Below are positions 1-7,741 of a DNA stretch of 11,433 nt, piece by piece (within the stretch, counting starts at the first letter, position 1; each line of letters begins with the position of its first letter). This stretch comes from Verrucomicrobiales bacterium (lineage in GTDB: Bacteria > Verrucomicrobiota > Verrucomicrobiia > Limisphaerales > SXQI01), in the NCBI GenBank assembly GCA_028293365.1, contig JAQGOX010000563.1:1-11433 (forward strand). The letters are read 5' to 3'. The position numbers and the translations under genes are program-made. The notes below the pieces were generated by a model that worked only from the letters and a program-made list of their open reading frames with translations, did no database searches and was not told the DNA's origin.

Positions 1-393
1 CCCGAATTTCGGTTTCTGGACCGCATCACCTCATTGATCGCAGGCAAGAGCGGCACAGCCGAATTTATCCTCAAAGGAACTGAAGATTTCCTGAGCGGAC
101 ATTTTCCGGATGATCCCCTCATGCCGGGTGTGCTTATGGTCGAGGCAGTGGCACAACTGGCCGGCGCCATCGCTCAGTCCGATCCCAATTACCCCTTGTT
201 GCCTGACTTGAAACTGACCGCAATTCGCGGCGCAAAAATCACCGGCACGGCGCGTCCGCTGCAGACAATCCTCTACTCCGTGCAAATCGCGGCTCGAATG
301 GGAAAACTCATTCAGGCGCGAGGCTCCGCCACTGTCGATGGCAAGTTGGTACTCGAAACGGAAGTAACACTCGCGGGTGCCGCCGTTCCATGA
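1..393 (+). CDS. fabZ: FabZ-type 3-hydroxyacyl-ACP dehydratase, 5' end cut off by the window
   Basis: The frame is open from base 1, so the true start lies upstream; 130 codons and the stop are present. The first visible residues, PEFRFLDRI, match the early '(Y)PFLLVDR' block of FabZ hot-dog proteins. The active-site helix follows as GHFPDDPLMPGVLMVEAVAQ, with the catalytic His at bases 100-102 and the Glu at 142-144, both intact. Family knowledge: FabZ removes water from beta-hydroxyacyl-ACP in the cytoplasmic fatty acid elongation cycle and also serves lipid A precursor supply. FabZ proteins are usually about 140-155 residues, so only some 10-20 residues are missing here. The C-terminus is a plain hot-dog strand (LVLETEVTLAGAAVP). 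A FabA-like or ApfI-like hot-dog dehydratase of another pathway is possible, because the upstream genes cannot be seen. Confidence is high for the fold and good for the reaction. Confidence 0.85.
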   Translation, partial: PEFRFLDRITSLIAGKSGTAEFILKGTEDFLSGHFPDDPLMPGVLMVEAVAQLAGAIAQSDPNYPLLPDLKLTAIRGAKITGTARPLQTILYSVQIAARMGKLIQARGSATVDGKLVLETEVTLAGAAVP

Positions 394-408
394 TTCCGGC
401 AGGTCCCG

Positions 409-790
409 AAATCCCCATAACGGCTTGCCGCCACTCAATTTATCCATGAACTCATCCACTCCCGCTGAACGCGTTGGTCCGGGTAGAACCGAATTCAAGG
501 TGACACCAGTTCCTCCGCAGGTCTCGGCCAGACCGCGCGAAATCGCCAATTGCGCCGTTTTGGCCATTCCGTAATGGATCATTTCAACCGGTATCTGCAC
601 CGCGCTTTCGCTGCTGATGAAAACGATGCGCCCCCAGTTGCGCTGTTTCATTCCCGGGAGATAAGCACGGCTCAACCGCACCGCTCAAAACATTCACATC
701 AAAAAAGTGTTGCCATTCTTCATCCGGAATTTGTTCGAACACTACCATGTTCAACCATGTTAGTAAATCGAGGCAGCCGCCGTTGAGGTC
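409..790 (-). pseudogene. Short-chain dehydrogenase/reductase remnant, truncated at both ends and frameshifted
   Basis: Read on the minus strand, the central part of a classical SDR is clear. DEEWQHFFDVNVLSG (about 735-690) contains the conserved N of the VN block. The next block, RLSRAYLPGMKQRNWGRIVF, runs into ISSESAVQIP, then the catalytic YGMAK (Y and K kept) and NSVLPGPT. The two blocks lie in different frames, with the shift at about 680-690, where one extra base (or two missing) separates LSG from RLSRAY. Upstream, the Rossmann TGxxxGIG segment (about 80 residues) is absent. The NNLGI-like stretch is scrambled (LDLLTWLNM), and an in-frame stop precedes it. Downstream, similarity ends near KLSGGKPLWGF (about 409), so the usual C-terminal 70 or so residues (PEEVA... 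VDGG) are missing, although the frame stays open across the opposite-strand fabZ. The gene is dead; the intact ancestor was probably an NAD(P)-dependent oxidoreductase of about 265 residues. Confidence 0.8.
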
Positions 791-906
791 GACTTTTCAA
801 ACGCAATAGCGCCGCTCCAGGAGCGAGTCGAATCTTTCAAAGTCAAACGATTGATCACGTACGTGCATTTGACTTGCCCCCACTAGCTCGCATAAATTCG
901 CCGATC

Positions 907-3684
907 ATGTCCGCCCTCAGCATTCGTTTTCAGCGCGGAGCTGTGTTCTTACCGCAGCTCGGTCTCTGGCTGGATGCGCATGATCCGCAACTCGGGCCAG
1001 AACGGGTTTTCGTAAGCCACGCCCATTCCGACCATACCGGGCTTCATCGGGAAGTGATTCTGAGCGAACCAACCTCACGCCTGATGCATGCCCGTATTTC
1101 TGGTCAATGGCTGGAGCAGATCATGCCCTTCGGAATTGCCCGGGAATTTGTGCATAACGGAACTCCTTTCCGAATCACGCTCACTCCTGCCGGCCATATT
1201 TTTGGCAGCGCGATGTCGTTGATCGAATCTGGGGGTATGTCACTGCTCTATACCGGCGACTTTAAATTGCGCAAGGGACTGTCGGCGGAGGCCTGCGAAC
1301 CCCTTGCCGCGGACATATTAATCATGGAGACAACCTATGGGCGTCCCATGTATCGGTTTCCTTCGACGGCAGATGTGATGCAGGGAATGATTCGCTTTTG
1401 CCGCGAAGCACTCGACAATGAGGAAACGCCGGTCCTCCTTGGATACTCGCTAGGCAAAAGCCAGGAAATTCTGTGCGGTCTGGCCGAAGCCGGTCTGCCC
1501 TTGATGCTGCACGGAACGGTCCACAAGCTCACAAAGATTTACGAGGCTTTCGGTCAATGCTTTCCAGCTTACGAACTCTACGATAGCGCGACCGCCAAAG
1601 GAAAAGTTCTCCTCTGCCCGCCAAGCGTCGCAAACTCCGCCATGCTCCGAAACCTGGGCCGTGTGCGGGTCGCAGTTCTAACTGGCTGGGCCGTGGAACC
1701 CAGTTGCCGCTTTCGGTCCGGCGCTCATGTTGCATTTCCGATTAGCGACCATGCCGATTATCCTGACCTGATCGCCCTGGTCAAAAAAGTCTCGCCGAAA
1801 AAGATTTACACGTTGCATGGGTTCGCGGCCGATTTCGCGCAAACGCTTCGCGAACTCGGATTCGACGCGGAAGCGCTTAGCGAACAGGAACAGCTCGGGC
1901 TGCCGTTGAATCTGAGTTCCTCCGTCGAGACACCTGCAAAACCAAAAATCGCGGACCCATCGCCCGACCCTGCACCCGCCAGCGAACCGCACGAGCCTGA
2001 TCCGGGTAGTTTCGAGGAATTCGCCAAACGGTGTGCGCAAGTCGGCGCCACCACAAAGAAACTTGAAAAGACAAAGATCGTCGCCGATTACCTGCGCGAA
2101 CTCGATTCGGTTACAGCCGGGCTCGTGACTGTCTGGCTCACCGGCGCACCCTTTGCCTCAAGCCAGCAAAAAGTATTGCAGCTTGGCTGGGCTCTCATCC
2201 GCGACGCCCTGCGCGAAGTCGGTCGCCTCGACGACGCTCAATTCGGCCAGGTTTATCTCAAGCATAGCGATTTGGGCGAAACAGCGTTTGAAATCCTCTC
2301 CACGCAGCCACTGCGGTTGACTCGTCATTCCGCGGCGGAAATAGACGCGGTTTTCCATCAATTGCATTCCGCCCGCGGCCCTTCCGGCAAGCTTCCGTTG
2401 CTTGTAAAAGCATTGCGCGCGTCCAGCCCTCTCGAGGGTAAATTCCTGGTAAAAATTCTCACTGGCGATCTACGAATCGGCCTAAAGGAAGGCCTGGTCG
2501 AAGAAGGCATAGCACGCGCTTTCTCGGTGTCGATCGACGAGGTCAAAAACGCCAATTTGCTCCTTGGGAATATTGGCGAAACAGCGCAACTCGCCATCCA
2601 GGGCCAGCTCACCTCCGTTACCCTGCTCCCATTTCGCCCCATCAAATACATGCTCGCATCTCCGGAAGAAACGGCCGCGGATATTTGGAAGCGAGTTCAG
2701 GAATGGGGCGGATCGGCTCAAAACAAGAAGAACGGAGAAGAAGCTCTTCCCAATCTGCATGTCACCCCACCCACAGTTTGGATTGAAGACAAATACGACG
2801 GAATTCGCGCGCAGATTCACAAGGTGGGAGCAAGCGTCGCCATTTACTCGCGTGATCTTAAAGAGATCACGCAGAGTTTTTCAGACTTAACAAACGTCAT
2901 GCGCACATTGCCGGACGATTTCATCCTGGATGGCGAAATCATAGCCATGCGCGGCGACCAAATATTGCCATTCGCTGAATTACAGAAGCGCCTGGGACGG
3001 CGCGAAGGCGATTTATTTCTCGGCGAGCAAATGCCGATTCAATATTTCGCGTTCGACCTTTTGTGGCGGAACGGTGAAACATTTTTAAACAAACCGCTCC
3101 GCGATCGGCGCGAGGCTCTGACCACTATTTCCCCGACCCTGCGCCTCGCGCAAATCAGCCTGGCCCGCTCATCGGACGAGGTGGAAGGTGCTTTTGCAGG
3201 CGCACGGGGCCGCGGAAACGAGGGGCTCATGATCAAGGACCCGGCCAGCATTTACACCCCAGGCCGTCGTGGACTCGCCTGGCTGAAACTCAAAAAAGCT
3301 TTTGCGACTCTCGATTGCGTGGTCGTGGGCGCCGAATACGGACATGGAAAACGCAAAGCGGTCTTGAGCGACTATACATTCGCCATCCGTGACGAACGCT
3401 CCGGTGAGCTCAAAACCATCGGAAAAGCCTACACCGGTTTGACCGATGCCGAAATCGCCCGGCTCACTCAACATTTCCTGCGCAAAGCCACTGCCCAGCA
3501 AGGTCGCTATTACGTCGTCGAACCCGATACGGTCCTCGAAATTGCATTCGATCTGCTGCAACCAAGCGACCGCCACACCAGCGGCCTCGCCATGCGTTTC
3601 CCTCGCATTGTGCGTATTCGCAGTGACAAATCACCCGCTGAAATCGATACTCTTTCCACCGCGCTACGATTGGTCAAAACTTAA
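907..3684 (+). CDS. Fusion of MBL/beta-CASP DNA exonuclease and ATP-dependent DNA ligase
   Basis: This is a 925-residue protein from ATG 907 (MSALSIRFQRG). An in-frame TTG at 874 would add 11 residues, but ATG fits the family start better; no Shine-Dalgarno site is seen at either. Residues 1-335 are a metallo-beta-lactamase/beta-CASP nuclease: HAHSDH (38-43), PAGHIFGSA (94-102), TGDF with its metal-binding Asp near 118, METTYG (140-145), SDHAD (280-284) and LHG (303-305). A Pro-rich linker (about 340-367) leads to the ligase: DNA-binding domain (about 367-620), motif I EDKYDG with the adenylated Lys at 629, motif III LDGEII (674-679), IIIa FAFDLL (714-719), IV EGLMIKD (772-778), V WLKLKK (792-797) and an OB-fold with RFPRIVRIRSDK (897-908). 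All key residues are intact. Family knowledge: separate proteins of these two types ('ligase-associated DNA exonuclease' and its ligase) are commonly encoded together, often with an Lhr-type helicase and a phosphoesterase, as a DNA repair set. Here end-trimming and sealing would sit on one chain. Neither the helicase nor the phosphoesterase is in this window. Confidence 0.93.
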   Translation: MSALSIRFQRGAVFLPQLGLWLDAHDPQLGPERVFVSHAHSDHTGLHREVILSEPTSRLMHARISGQWLEQIMPFGIAREFVHNGTPFRITLTPAGHIFGSAMSLIESGGMSLLYTGDFKLRKGLSAEACEPLAADILIMETTYGRPMYRFPSTADVMQGMIRFCREALDNEETPVLLGYSLGKSQEILCGLAEAGLPLMLHGTVHKLTKIYEAFGQCFPAYELYDSATAKGKVLLCPPSVANSAMLRNLGRVRVAVLTGWAVEPSCRFRSGAHVAFPISDHADYPDLIALVKKVSPKKIYTLHGFAADFAQTLRELGFDAEALSEQEQLGLPLNLSSSVETPAKPKIADPSPDPAPASEPHEPDPGSFEEFAKRCAQVGATTKKLEKTKIVADYLRELDSVTAGLVTVWLTGAPFASSQQKVLQLGWALIRDALREVGRLDDAQFGQVYLKHSDLGETAFEILSTQPLRLTRHSAAEIDAVFHQLHSARGPSGKLPLLVKALRASSPLEGKFLVKILTGDLRIGLKEGLVEEGIARAFSVSIDEVKNANLLLGNIGETAQLAIQGQLTSVTLLPFRPIKYMLASPEETAADIWKRVQEWGGSAQNKKNGEEALPNLHVTPPTVWIEDKYDGIRAQIHKVGASVAIYSRDLKEITQSFSDLTNVMRTLPDDFILDGEIIAMRGDQILPFAELQKRLGRREGDLFLGEQMPIQYFAFDLLWRNGETFLNKPLRDRREALTTISPTLRLAQISLARSSDEVEGAFAGARGRGNEGLMIKDPASIYTPGRRGLAWLKLKKAFATLDCVVVGAEYGHGKRKAVLSDYTFAIRDERSGELKTIGKAYTGLTDAEIARLTQHFLRKATAQQGRYYVVEPDTVLEIAFDLLQPSDRHTSGLAMRFPRIVRIRSDKSPAEIDTLSTALRLVKT

Positions 3685-3762
3685 GCCATTGAGATGCGAA
3701 TCGCACACTCATGAAGAGTCTCTGGTTCTTGACAGGACCTTTCCGTCTGCGACGATCAATCC

Positions 3763-5115
3763 ATGTCTCCCAGCCGACTGCTGCTTTATTCAAGCGCTTG
3801 CGCAATTGTAATTCTTCTTGGAAGCGCGCGAATTAGGGCCGCTTCGAGCTTAATGGATGTCGGTGCCGCCAGCATCGACATCACTCCGGATTATCCAATT
3901 CGTCTCAGCGGCTACGGAAGCCGCAAAACGGAATCTGAAGGAATCGCGCAACGCCTGCACGCGAGTGCGATGGCGATCGGTAACGATGCGCAAGGGCCTG
4001 CCCTGCTCGTGAGCGTGGATAATTGTGGATTGCCTCTGACGTTGCGCGAAGAAGTCGGCCGGCGCCTCGGCAAACATTCCATCCGGGACGAACGAATCAA
4101 CCTTTGCTCAACCCACACTCATTGCGCTCCCTGCTTAACCGGGGTTCTTCCCAATCTTTTCAGCAGCCCGATTATCGCCTCAGAACAAAAAACAATCGAT
4201 CGATATACCGCCGAACTGACTGATAAAATTGAACAGGTTTGCCTCCAGGCGCTTCAGCACCGCCAACCCTCACAGCTTAGATTTGGACAGGGCTCAGTCG
4301 ACTTCGCCCAAAATCGACGAACGAAGGGTGGACCAGTTGACCATACATTGAATCTCCTTGTTGCGTTCGGCACGAATAATACTGCCCAGGCTCTTTTCGC
4401 GAACTACGCCTGTCATTGCACAACCCTGGGAGGTGAATTCAACAAAGTGCATGGCGATTGGGCCGGGGTGGCGCGTGAAGCGATCGAACAGGAAACTCCC
4501 AATACGATTGCAATCATCTCTCTTGGCTGCGGCGGGGATGCGAATCCGCAACCGCGTGGAACGGTTGAACTGGTCAATCAACACGGGCACGAGTTTGCCG
4601 CCGAAGTAAAACAGATCCTGAGTCATCTTACTCCGATTGGCGCCAGCTTCACGAGCGCCGCCAAGGCCCTCGACCTTCCATTTGACCCTTTACCGACCCG
4701 GCAGCAGTGGGAAGAACGCGCTAAAAAATCAGGGATCGTGGCCTACCACGCCCGGCTGAATCTCGAAAGGATTGATCGCGGCGAAACACTACCGAAATCA
4801 ATTCCTTATCCGATTCAAACGCTAAGTTTTGGAACCAACCTGACAATGGTTTTTCTACCCGGCGAGGTGGTGATCGATTATGATTTGGAGTTGAAGAAGG
4901 TCTTCGATCCGAAACGCGTTTGTGTCATCGGATATGCAAATTACGTCCCGTGCTACATTCCCAGCCGGCGGATTTTGGAGGAAGGTGGTTACGAAGCGGA
5001 AGATTCACTTTGGTACTACGACCGGCCAGCCAGATTATCACCGAGTATCGAGCAGACAATCGTCAATACAGCTCAAACTCTACCGCCAGCAGGGTTTAAA
5101 ATTTCCGACAGGTGA
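3763..5115 (+). CDS. Secreted neutral/alkaline ceramidase-family hydrolase
   Basis: A 450-residue protein from ATG 3763, 78 bases after the ligase stop, with its own signal peptide (hydrophobic LLLYSSACAIVILLG, then SARIRA; cleavage near residue 26-27), so it acts in the periplasm or outside. The mature part has the neutral/alkaline non-lysosomal ceramidase N-terminal fold: DVGAASIDITPDYPIRLSGYG (31-51, opening block), CSTHTHCAPC (115-124, metal His), NRRTKGGPVD (184-193), ANYACHCTTLGG (213-224), HGDWAG (230-235), LGCGGDANPQ (254-263), LPGE (365-368, candidate zinc Glu) and GYANYVPCYIPS (390-401, candidate active-site Tyr). Bacterial ceramidases split ceramide to sphingosine and fatty acid. 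This protein is shorter than the two-domain enzymes and ends just after the catalytic domain, so it lacks the C-terminal Ig-like domain. Such one-domain relatives are common in Planctomycetes and Verrucomicrobia, often with unproven substrates. Family call strong, substrate uncertain. Confidence 0.88.
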   Translation: MSPSRLLLYSSACAIVILLGSARIRAASSLMDVGAASIDITPDYPIRLSGYGSRKTESEGIAQRLHASAMAIGNDAQGPALLVSVDNCGLPLTLREEVGRRLGKHSIRDERINLCSTHTHCAPCLTGVLPNLFSSPIIASEQKTIDRYTAELTDKIEQVCLQALQHRQPSQLRFGQGSVDFAQNRRTKGGPVDHTLNLLVAFGTNNTAQALFANYACHCTTLGGEFNKVHGDWAGVAREAIEQETPNTIAIISLGCGGDANPQPRGTVELVNQHGHEFAAEVKQILSHLTPIGASFTSAAKALDLPFDPLPTRQQWEERAKKSGIVAYHARLNLERIDRGETLPKSIPYPIQTLSFGTNLTMVFLPGEVVIDYDLELKKVFDPKRVCVIGYANYVPCYIPSRRILEEGGYEAEDSLWYYDRPARLSPSIEQTIVNTAQTLPPAGFKISDR

Positions 5116-5160
5116 ACTCCGATTAGAATTGTCCGGTACGGCAGAAACTGTGCGGGCGCT

Positions 5161-5691
5161 TTACTTGCCACTTACTTCGGCCAATAAGGTATCTGCTGAC
5201 TGCGATTTGCGAAGCCAGTACTCATCGAAGGAATGAACGAGATTTCGCACATCCTCAGCTTGAAGTGGTTTGCTAAGAAACGTGCTTGCGCCCGCTTCGT
5301 AGGCCTCGCTTACGCTCCGGGTATTATCAAAATTACTCAACGCCACGAAGAGCACTTTTCTAAACTCGGGCCGGGTCTTTTTCCACTTTAAAATCTCAAT
5401 CCCATTTGGGTGCGGCATGTGTAAATCCAAAATGACAATACACGGCAGCGCAAATTTTTCCCGATCTGCAAATTTCCCTTCGCCTCGCAAATAATCCATC
5501 GCTTCAGCACCATTCCGAACGACCTGGATCGGGTTTTTAACCCCGGAACTGGCGAATGCCCGCAACAGGAAAAATATATCGGAGTCCGAATCGTCAACAA
5601 TCAGAACCAAATGTCCGGAAGCCACCGAACTTCGGCCCGCGAGCCAATCGGCATTCCGCCTTTCGAGGAAGCTGGGGACATTCTCTTTCAT
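5161..5691 (-). CDS. Single-domain (CheY/Rcp1-like) response regulator
   Basis: A 176-residue protein that is one receiver domain with short tails and no output domain. Visible residues: acidic pair D33-D34 (LIVDDSDSD), phospho-acceptor D89 in VILDLHMPHPNG (86-97), switch Ser in VALSN (about 119), and the conserved Lys in FLSKP (K141). The loop around LRGEGKFADREKFALPCIVILDL is long, as in the Rcp1-like receivers that partner phytochrome or hybrid histidine kinases. It should be phosphorylated by a histidine kinase and act by protein contact. No kinase gene is in the window. The receiver fold begins near residue 27, so the first 26 residues are an unusual extension. GTG at 5625 (giving VASGHLVLIVDD) is an alternative start. 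It lies 124 bases downstream of nnrDE on the same strand, and its stop converges on the ceramidase-family gene with a 45-base gap that shows no clear terminator. Confidence 0.9.
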   Translation of the reverse strand: MKENVPSFLERRNADWLAGRSSVASGHLVLIVDDSDSDIFFLLRAFASSGVKNPIQVVRNGAEAMDYLRGEGKFADREKFALPCIVILDLHMPHPNGIEILKWKKTRPEFRKVLFVALSNFDNTRSVSEAYEAGASTFLSKPLQAEDVRNLVHSFDEYWLRKSQSADTLLAEVSGK

Positions 5692-5702
5692 TTCCGATTA
5701 CC

Positions 5703-5730
5703 ATTTTACCTGGATATGGTTTCAAAACAA
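5703..5730 (-). promoter_or_regulatory. Possible promoter for the response regulator
   Basis: On the minus strand TTGTTT (5730-5725) and TAAAAT (5708-5703) are separated by 16 bases. This resembles a housekeeping sigma -35/-10 pair inside the 124-base gap after nnrDE. The expected start of transcription would fall only about 5 bases before the ATG at 5691. Either the leader is almost absent or translation starts at the internal GTG (5625). This is a pattern match only. Confidence 0.3.
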
Positions 5731-5815
5731 CCCAGTCGGCGTCCCGATCTTAACTTCGGGCTTTCTCTGGAAACGGGCACCGGGGTGACCTTTCTTCCGG
5801 CTTTCCAGCAATGAC

Positions 5816-7222
5816 TTACGTACCGATGGCTGCGGCGAGGTCTTCGGTTGTCCAATCGAGTCTGTTTTGAAGCAACGAATCCGCTGAAGCGCCATGACGC
5901 CAGACGCCATACCGGATGGTGCGCAATGGATTGGCCTGGAGTCGGGGCTGCGCAAGCAATCCACCCAGGTAGCCTGAAAGAATGTCCCCGGTCCCACCCT
6001 GAGCCATAAAAGGATTCCCACTCGGGTTTACATAAATATCTCCCGAGGTTCGTCCTACCATCGTTTGATGGCCTTTAAGGACCACCCAACAATTTCCGTA
6101 CCGGCTTGATAATTCCCGCAACGCAGCCACCCGGTTGGTCTGTATCACTTCAGTTGTGGTTTGCAACAATCGCGCTGCCTCCCCGGGATGCGGAGTGATG
6201 ACCCGTCGGCTATTGAGAGGGGTCGTCCCCGGCTTTAGCCAATCCAAAGCACTCGCATCAAATACAACTGGCATCGGAAAACTCTGCCAAAGTTCTCGTG
6301 CTGCCTCCTTCATCGGTTCGCCCAACTCCGGTCCAGCCAATCCCGGTCCGACGACGACGGCGCTGCACGATTCGGAAAAAGCCGCCTCCGGCGTCCATGA
6401 ATGAACCATCGCCGCTTGCAACTGAGAAGCGACCGGAATGTAGCAATCCGGGTGTGTATAGAGGGAAACCAGTCCAGGTCTCGCCCGCAACGCAGCCCGC
6501 GCCGCCAAAACCGCGGCTCCATGGTACCCGCGGCTCCCCGCGAGAATGCAGACATGCCCAAACGTTCCTTTGTGCCCATCCACCCGGCGCGCGGGCGGGA
6601 ATTGTTTAAAATCCGATGCTTCCGTCCATTGCAATTCACTCGAAAAAGGACACCGCACCAGTCCAATTTCCGGTTCAACGACAAGGCTTCCCACGAAAGG
6701 AAAGCTGCCGGGATAAAGTTGGCCGCGCTTCGGCGCCCCAAAAGTGACCGTTGTTTGGGCATAAACCGCCGCTCCTTCCGTTTCCCCGGAATCAGCATTC
6801 AACCCCGACGGCACGTCAATCGCCAGAACCGGAATCCCGCTCACGTTGATTTCCTGAATCAGTTCAATCCATTCGTGATTCAACGGACGGTTGATGCCGA
6901 CGCCGAATAACCCATCGATCAACAAACATGGAACGCGCTCGAGTTCGATCCGAAGTTCCTCAAGGCTTTTTGCCGGATCAACAATATTAAGAAGCCGAAC
7001 CTTGCGATCTGCAAGACTGCCTGATGCGAGCCGCGCATCGTCCCCGTTATGCCCTTTCCCCGCGAGCACCAGAATATTGCTTCCAGGTGCAGTCATTGCC
7101 AGAGCATGGCGTGCCACCGCCCGTCCGGCGTTGGCCATCACTTCACATTCGGTAACGGGTGTGCACCACGTTGACTCTTCCCATTCCCGCATCTGCGCCA
7201 CACTAATGACCGGTAAAGACAT
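5816..7222 (-). CDS. nnrDE: Bifunctional NAD(P)HX epimerase / ADP-dependent NAD(P)HX dehydratase
   Basis: A 468-residue two-domain protein. Residues 1-205 are the YjeF N-terminal (NnrE) epimerase domain: MANAGRAVA (29-37), LVLAGKGHNGDDA (51-63), LIDGLFGVGINRPL (101-114, with D103) and AIDVPSGLNADSG (134-146). Residues 215-468 are the ribokinase-like NnrD dehydratase: GHKGTFGHVCILAGSRGYHGA (216-236), ARPGLV (247-252), VVVGPGL (289-295), FDASALD (321-327), ITPHPGEAARLL (342-353), VVLKGHQTM (380-388) and FMAQGGTGDILSG (405-417, catalytic Asp 413). Family knowledge: NADH and NADPH become hydrated by heat or side reactions; NnrE interconverts the R and S forms and NnrD dehydrates the S form with ADP, restoring cofactor. 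It is a cytoplasmic housekeeping enzyme. The phosphate loop reads GKGHNGDDA where the usual form is G(x)GNNGGDG, a mild deviation. It is transcribed away from the small gene at 7407; no Shine-Dalgarno site precedes ATG 7222. Confidence 0.94.
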   Translation of the reverse strand: MSLPVISVAQMREWEESTWCTPVTECEVMANAGRAVARHALAMTAPGSNILVLAGKGHNGDDARLASGSLADRKVRLLNIVDPAKSLEELRIELERVPCLLIDGLFGVGINRPLNHEWIELIQEINVSGIPVLAIDVPSGLNADSGETEGAAVYAQTTVTFGAPKRGQLYPGSFPFVGSLVVEPEIGLVRCPFSSELQWTEASDFKQFPPARRVDGHKGTFGHVCILAGSRGYHGAAVLAARAALRARPGLVSLYTHPDCYIPVASQLQAAMVHSWTPEAAFSESCSAVVVGPGLAGPELGEPMKEAARELWQSFPMPVVFDASALDWLKPGTTPLNSRRVITPHPGEAARLLQTTTEVIQTNRVAALRELSSRYGNCWVVLKGHQTMVGRTSGDIYVNPSGNPFMAQGGTGDILSGYLGGLLAQPRLQANPLRTIRYGVWRHGASADSLLQNRLDWTTEDLAAAIGT

Positions 7223-7376
7223 GGTTCAATTTAAGAATGGAGACCGCTGCTTTGTCACTATATTCCACACGCGGCCATTTGTGATAAAGACCGCCTGCAC
7301 CAACCCGGATTTCCCATATTATGCGTGGGCGACTTCAGCGTACGCAGGTTCCGGCTCGACAAATTCAAATGGTTTC

Positions 7377-7395
7377 AGTCTTTTTTGAAAAGACT
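7377..7395. promoter_or_regulatory. Perfect 8-bp inverted repeat just before the 7407 gene
   Basis: AGTCTTTT (7377-7384) and AAAAGACT (7388-7395) are exact reverse complements around TTG, and end 11 bases before the ATG at 7407. In RNA this could fold into a small AT-rich stem over the position where a ribosome would land. In DNA it could be an operator for a dimeric regulator. It lies in the 184-base gap between the divergent nnrDE and 7407 genes. No Shine-Dalgarno sequence is present, so the stem occupies the usual site. Function unproven. Confidence 0.45.
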
Positions 7396-7406
7396 ACCGA
7401 ACAAGC

Positions 7407-7661
7407 ATGAACACCGTGACAGTTCCGCCCCTCATCCAGCACCGGCAGCAGAAACTCGTCAGCATCTACATGGATAATGGCGCCTATGCCAAAGGGAAAA
7501 TGATTGTGGGCAGCTATGCTGACAAGCATGGCCTGATTGAAGAGCATCTCTCTTCGGTTCTCGCAGAAGGCTGGCGCATTATACAAATCCAGGCCTTTGG
7601 CGGAAATTCAGATGCACTCACCGTCCGCGGCTGGATTGTGGTTCTCCTGGAACGAGTCTGA
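7407..7661 (+). CDS. Small protein of unknown function (84 residues)
   Basis: ATG 7407 to TGA gives an 84-residue soluble protein: MNTVTVPPLIQHRQQ, then a compact alpha/beta body with KLVSIYMDNGAYAKGKMIVG (16-35), SYADKHGLIEEHLSSVLAEG (36-55), WRIIQIQAFGG (56-66) and a closing strand LTVRGWIVVLLERV (71-84). There is no signal peptide, membrane helix, Cys pair or nucleic-acid-binding motif. The pattern of strands around one amphipathic helix, with a conserved-looking 'EGW+I' turn, and coding-like composition make a real gene likely. I do not recognise a named family, although small orphan proteins of this look are seen in Verrucomicrobia. It is read divergently from nnrDE, stands alone, and is followed by repeat-rich DNA. 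The inverted repeat at 7377-7395 may control it. A minus-strand frame over the same bases is a shadow. Confidence 0.68.
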   Translation: MNTVTVPPLIQHRQQKLVSIYMDNGAYAKGKMIVGSYADKHGLIEEHLSSVLAEGWRIIQIQAFGGNSDALTVRGWIVVLLERV

Positions 7662-7690
7662 ACCTGGCTTTAAATTACCGCTCCAATAGA

Positions 7691-7731
7691 AAAAGAGCGT
7701 GTGATATCGTGTGCGAGTGTGCAGCAGTGTG
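7691..7731. repeat. GTGT-rich block, copy 1 of a dispersed direct repeat
   Basis: The block contains AGCGTGTG (7696-7703), five other bases, then GTGTGCGAG (7709-7717), followed by two more GTGT cores (7717 and 7727). The same two words with the same 13-base offset recur at 8166-8187. The four GTGT cores start at 7699, 7709, 7717 and 7727, about one helical turn apart. It begins some 30 bases after the 7407 gene. It is noncoding on both strands. Confidence 0.6.
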
Positions 7732-7741
7732 ATCGATTTTA

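Noticed and set aside
31..681. Full 216-residue minus-strand open frame over fabZ and the dehydrogenase remnant
   Set aside because: Only the first 90 or so residues look like a dehydrogenase; the rest is the antisense of fabZ and merely stays open.
3695..3705. Short palindrome TGCGAATCGCA after the ligase gene
   Set aside because: Five-base arms are expected by chance, and there is no T-tract or second copy nearby.
3729..3757. Promoter for the ceramidase-family gene built on TTGACA (3729-3734)
   Set aside because: No acceptable -10 element lies at the right distance, and the site would put the start of transcription on the ATG.
6135..7388. Several plus-strand open frames opposite nnrDE
   Set aside because: They are antisense shadows of a clearly conserved two-domain enzyme.
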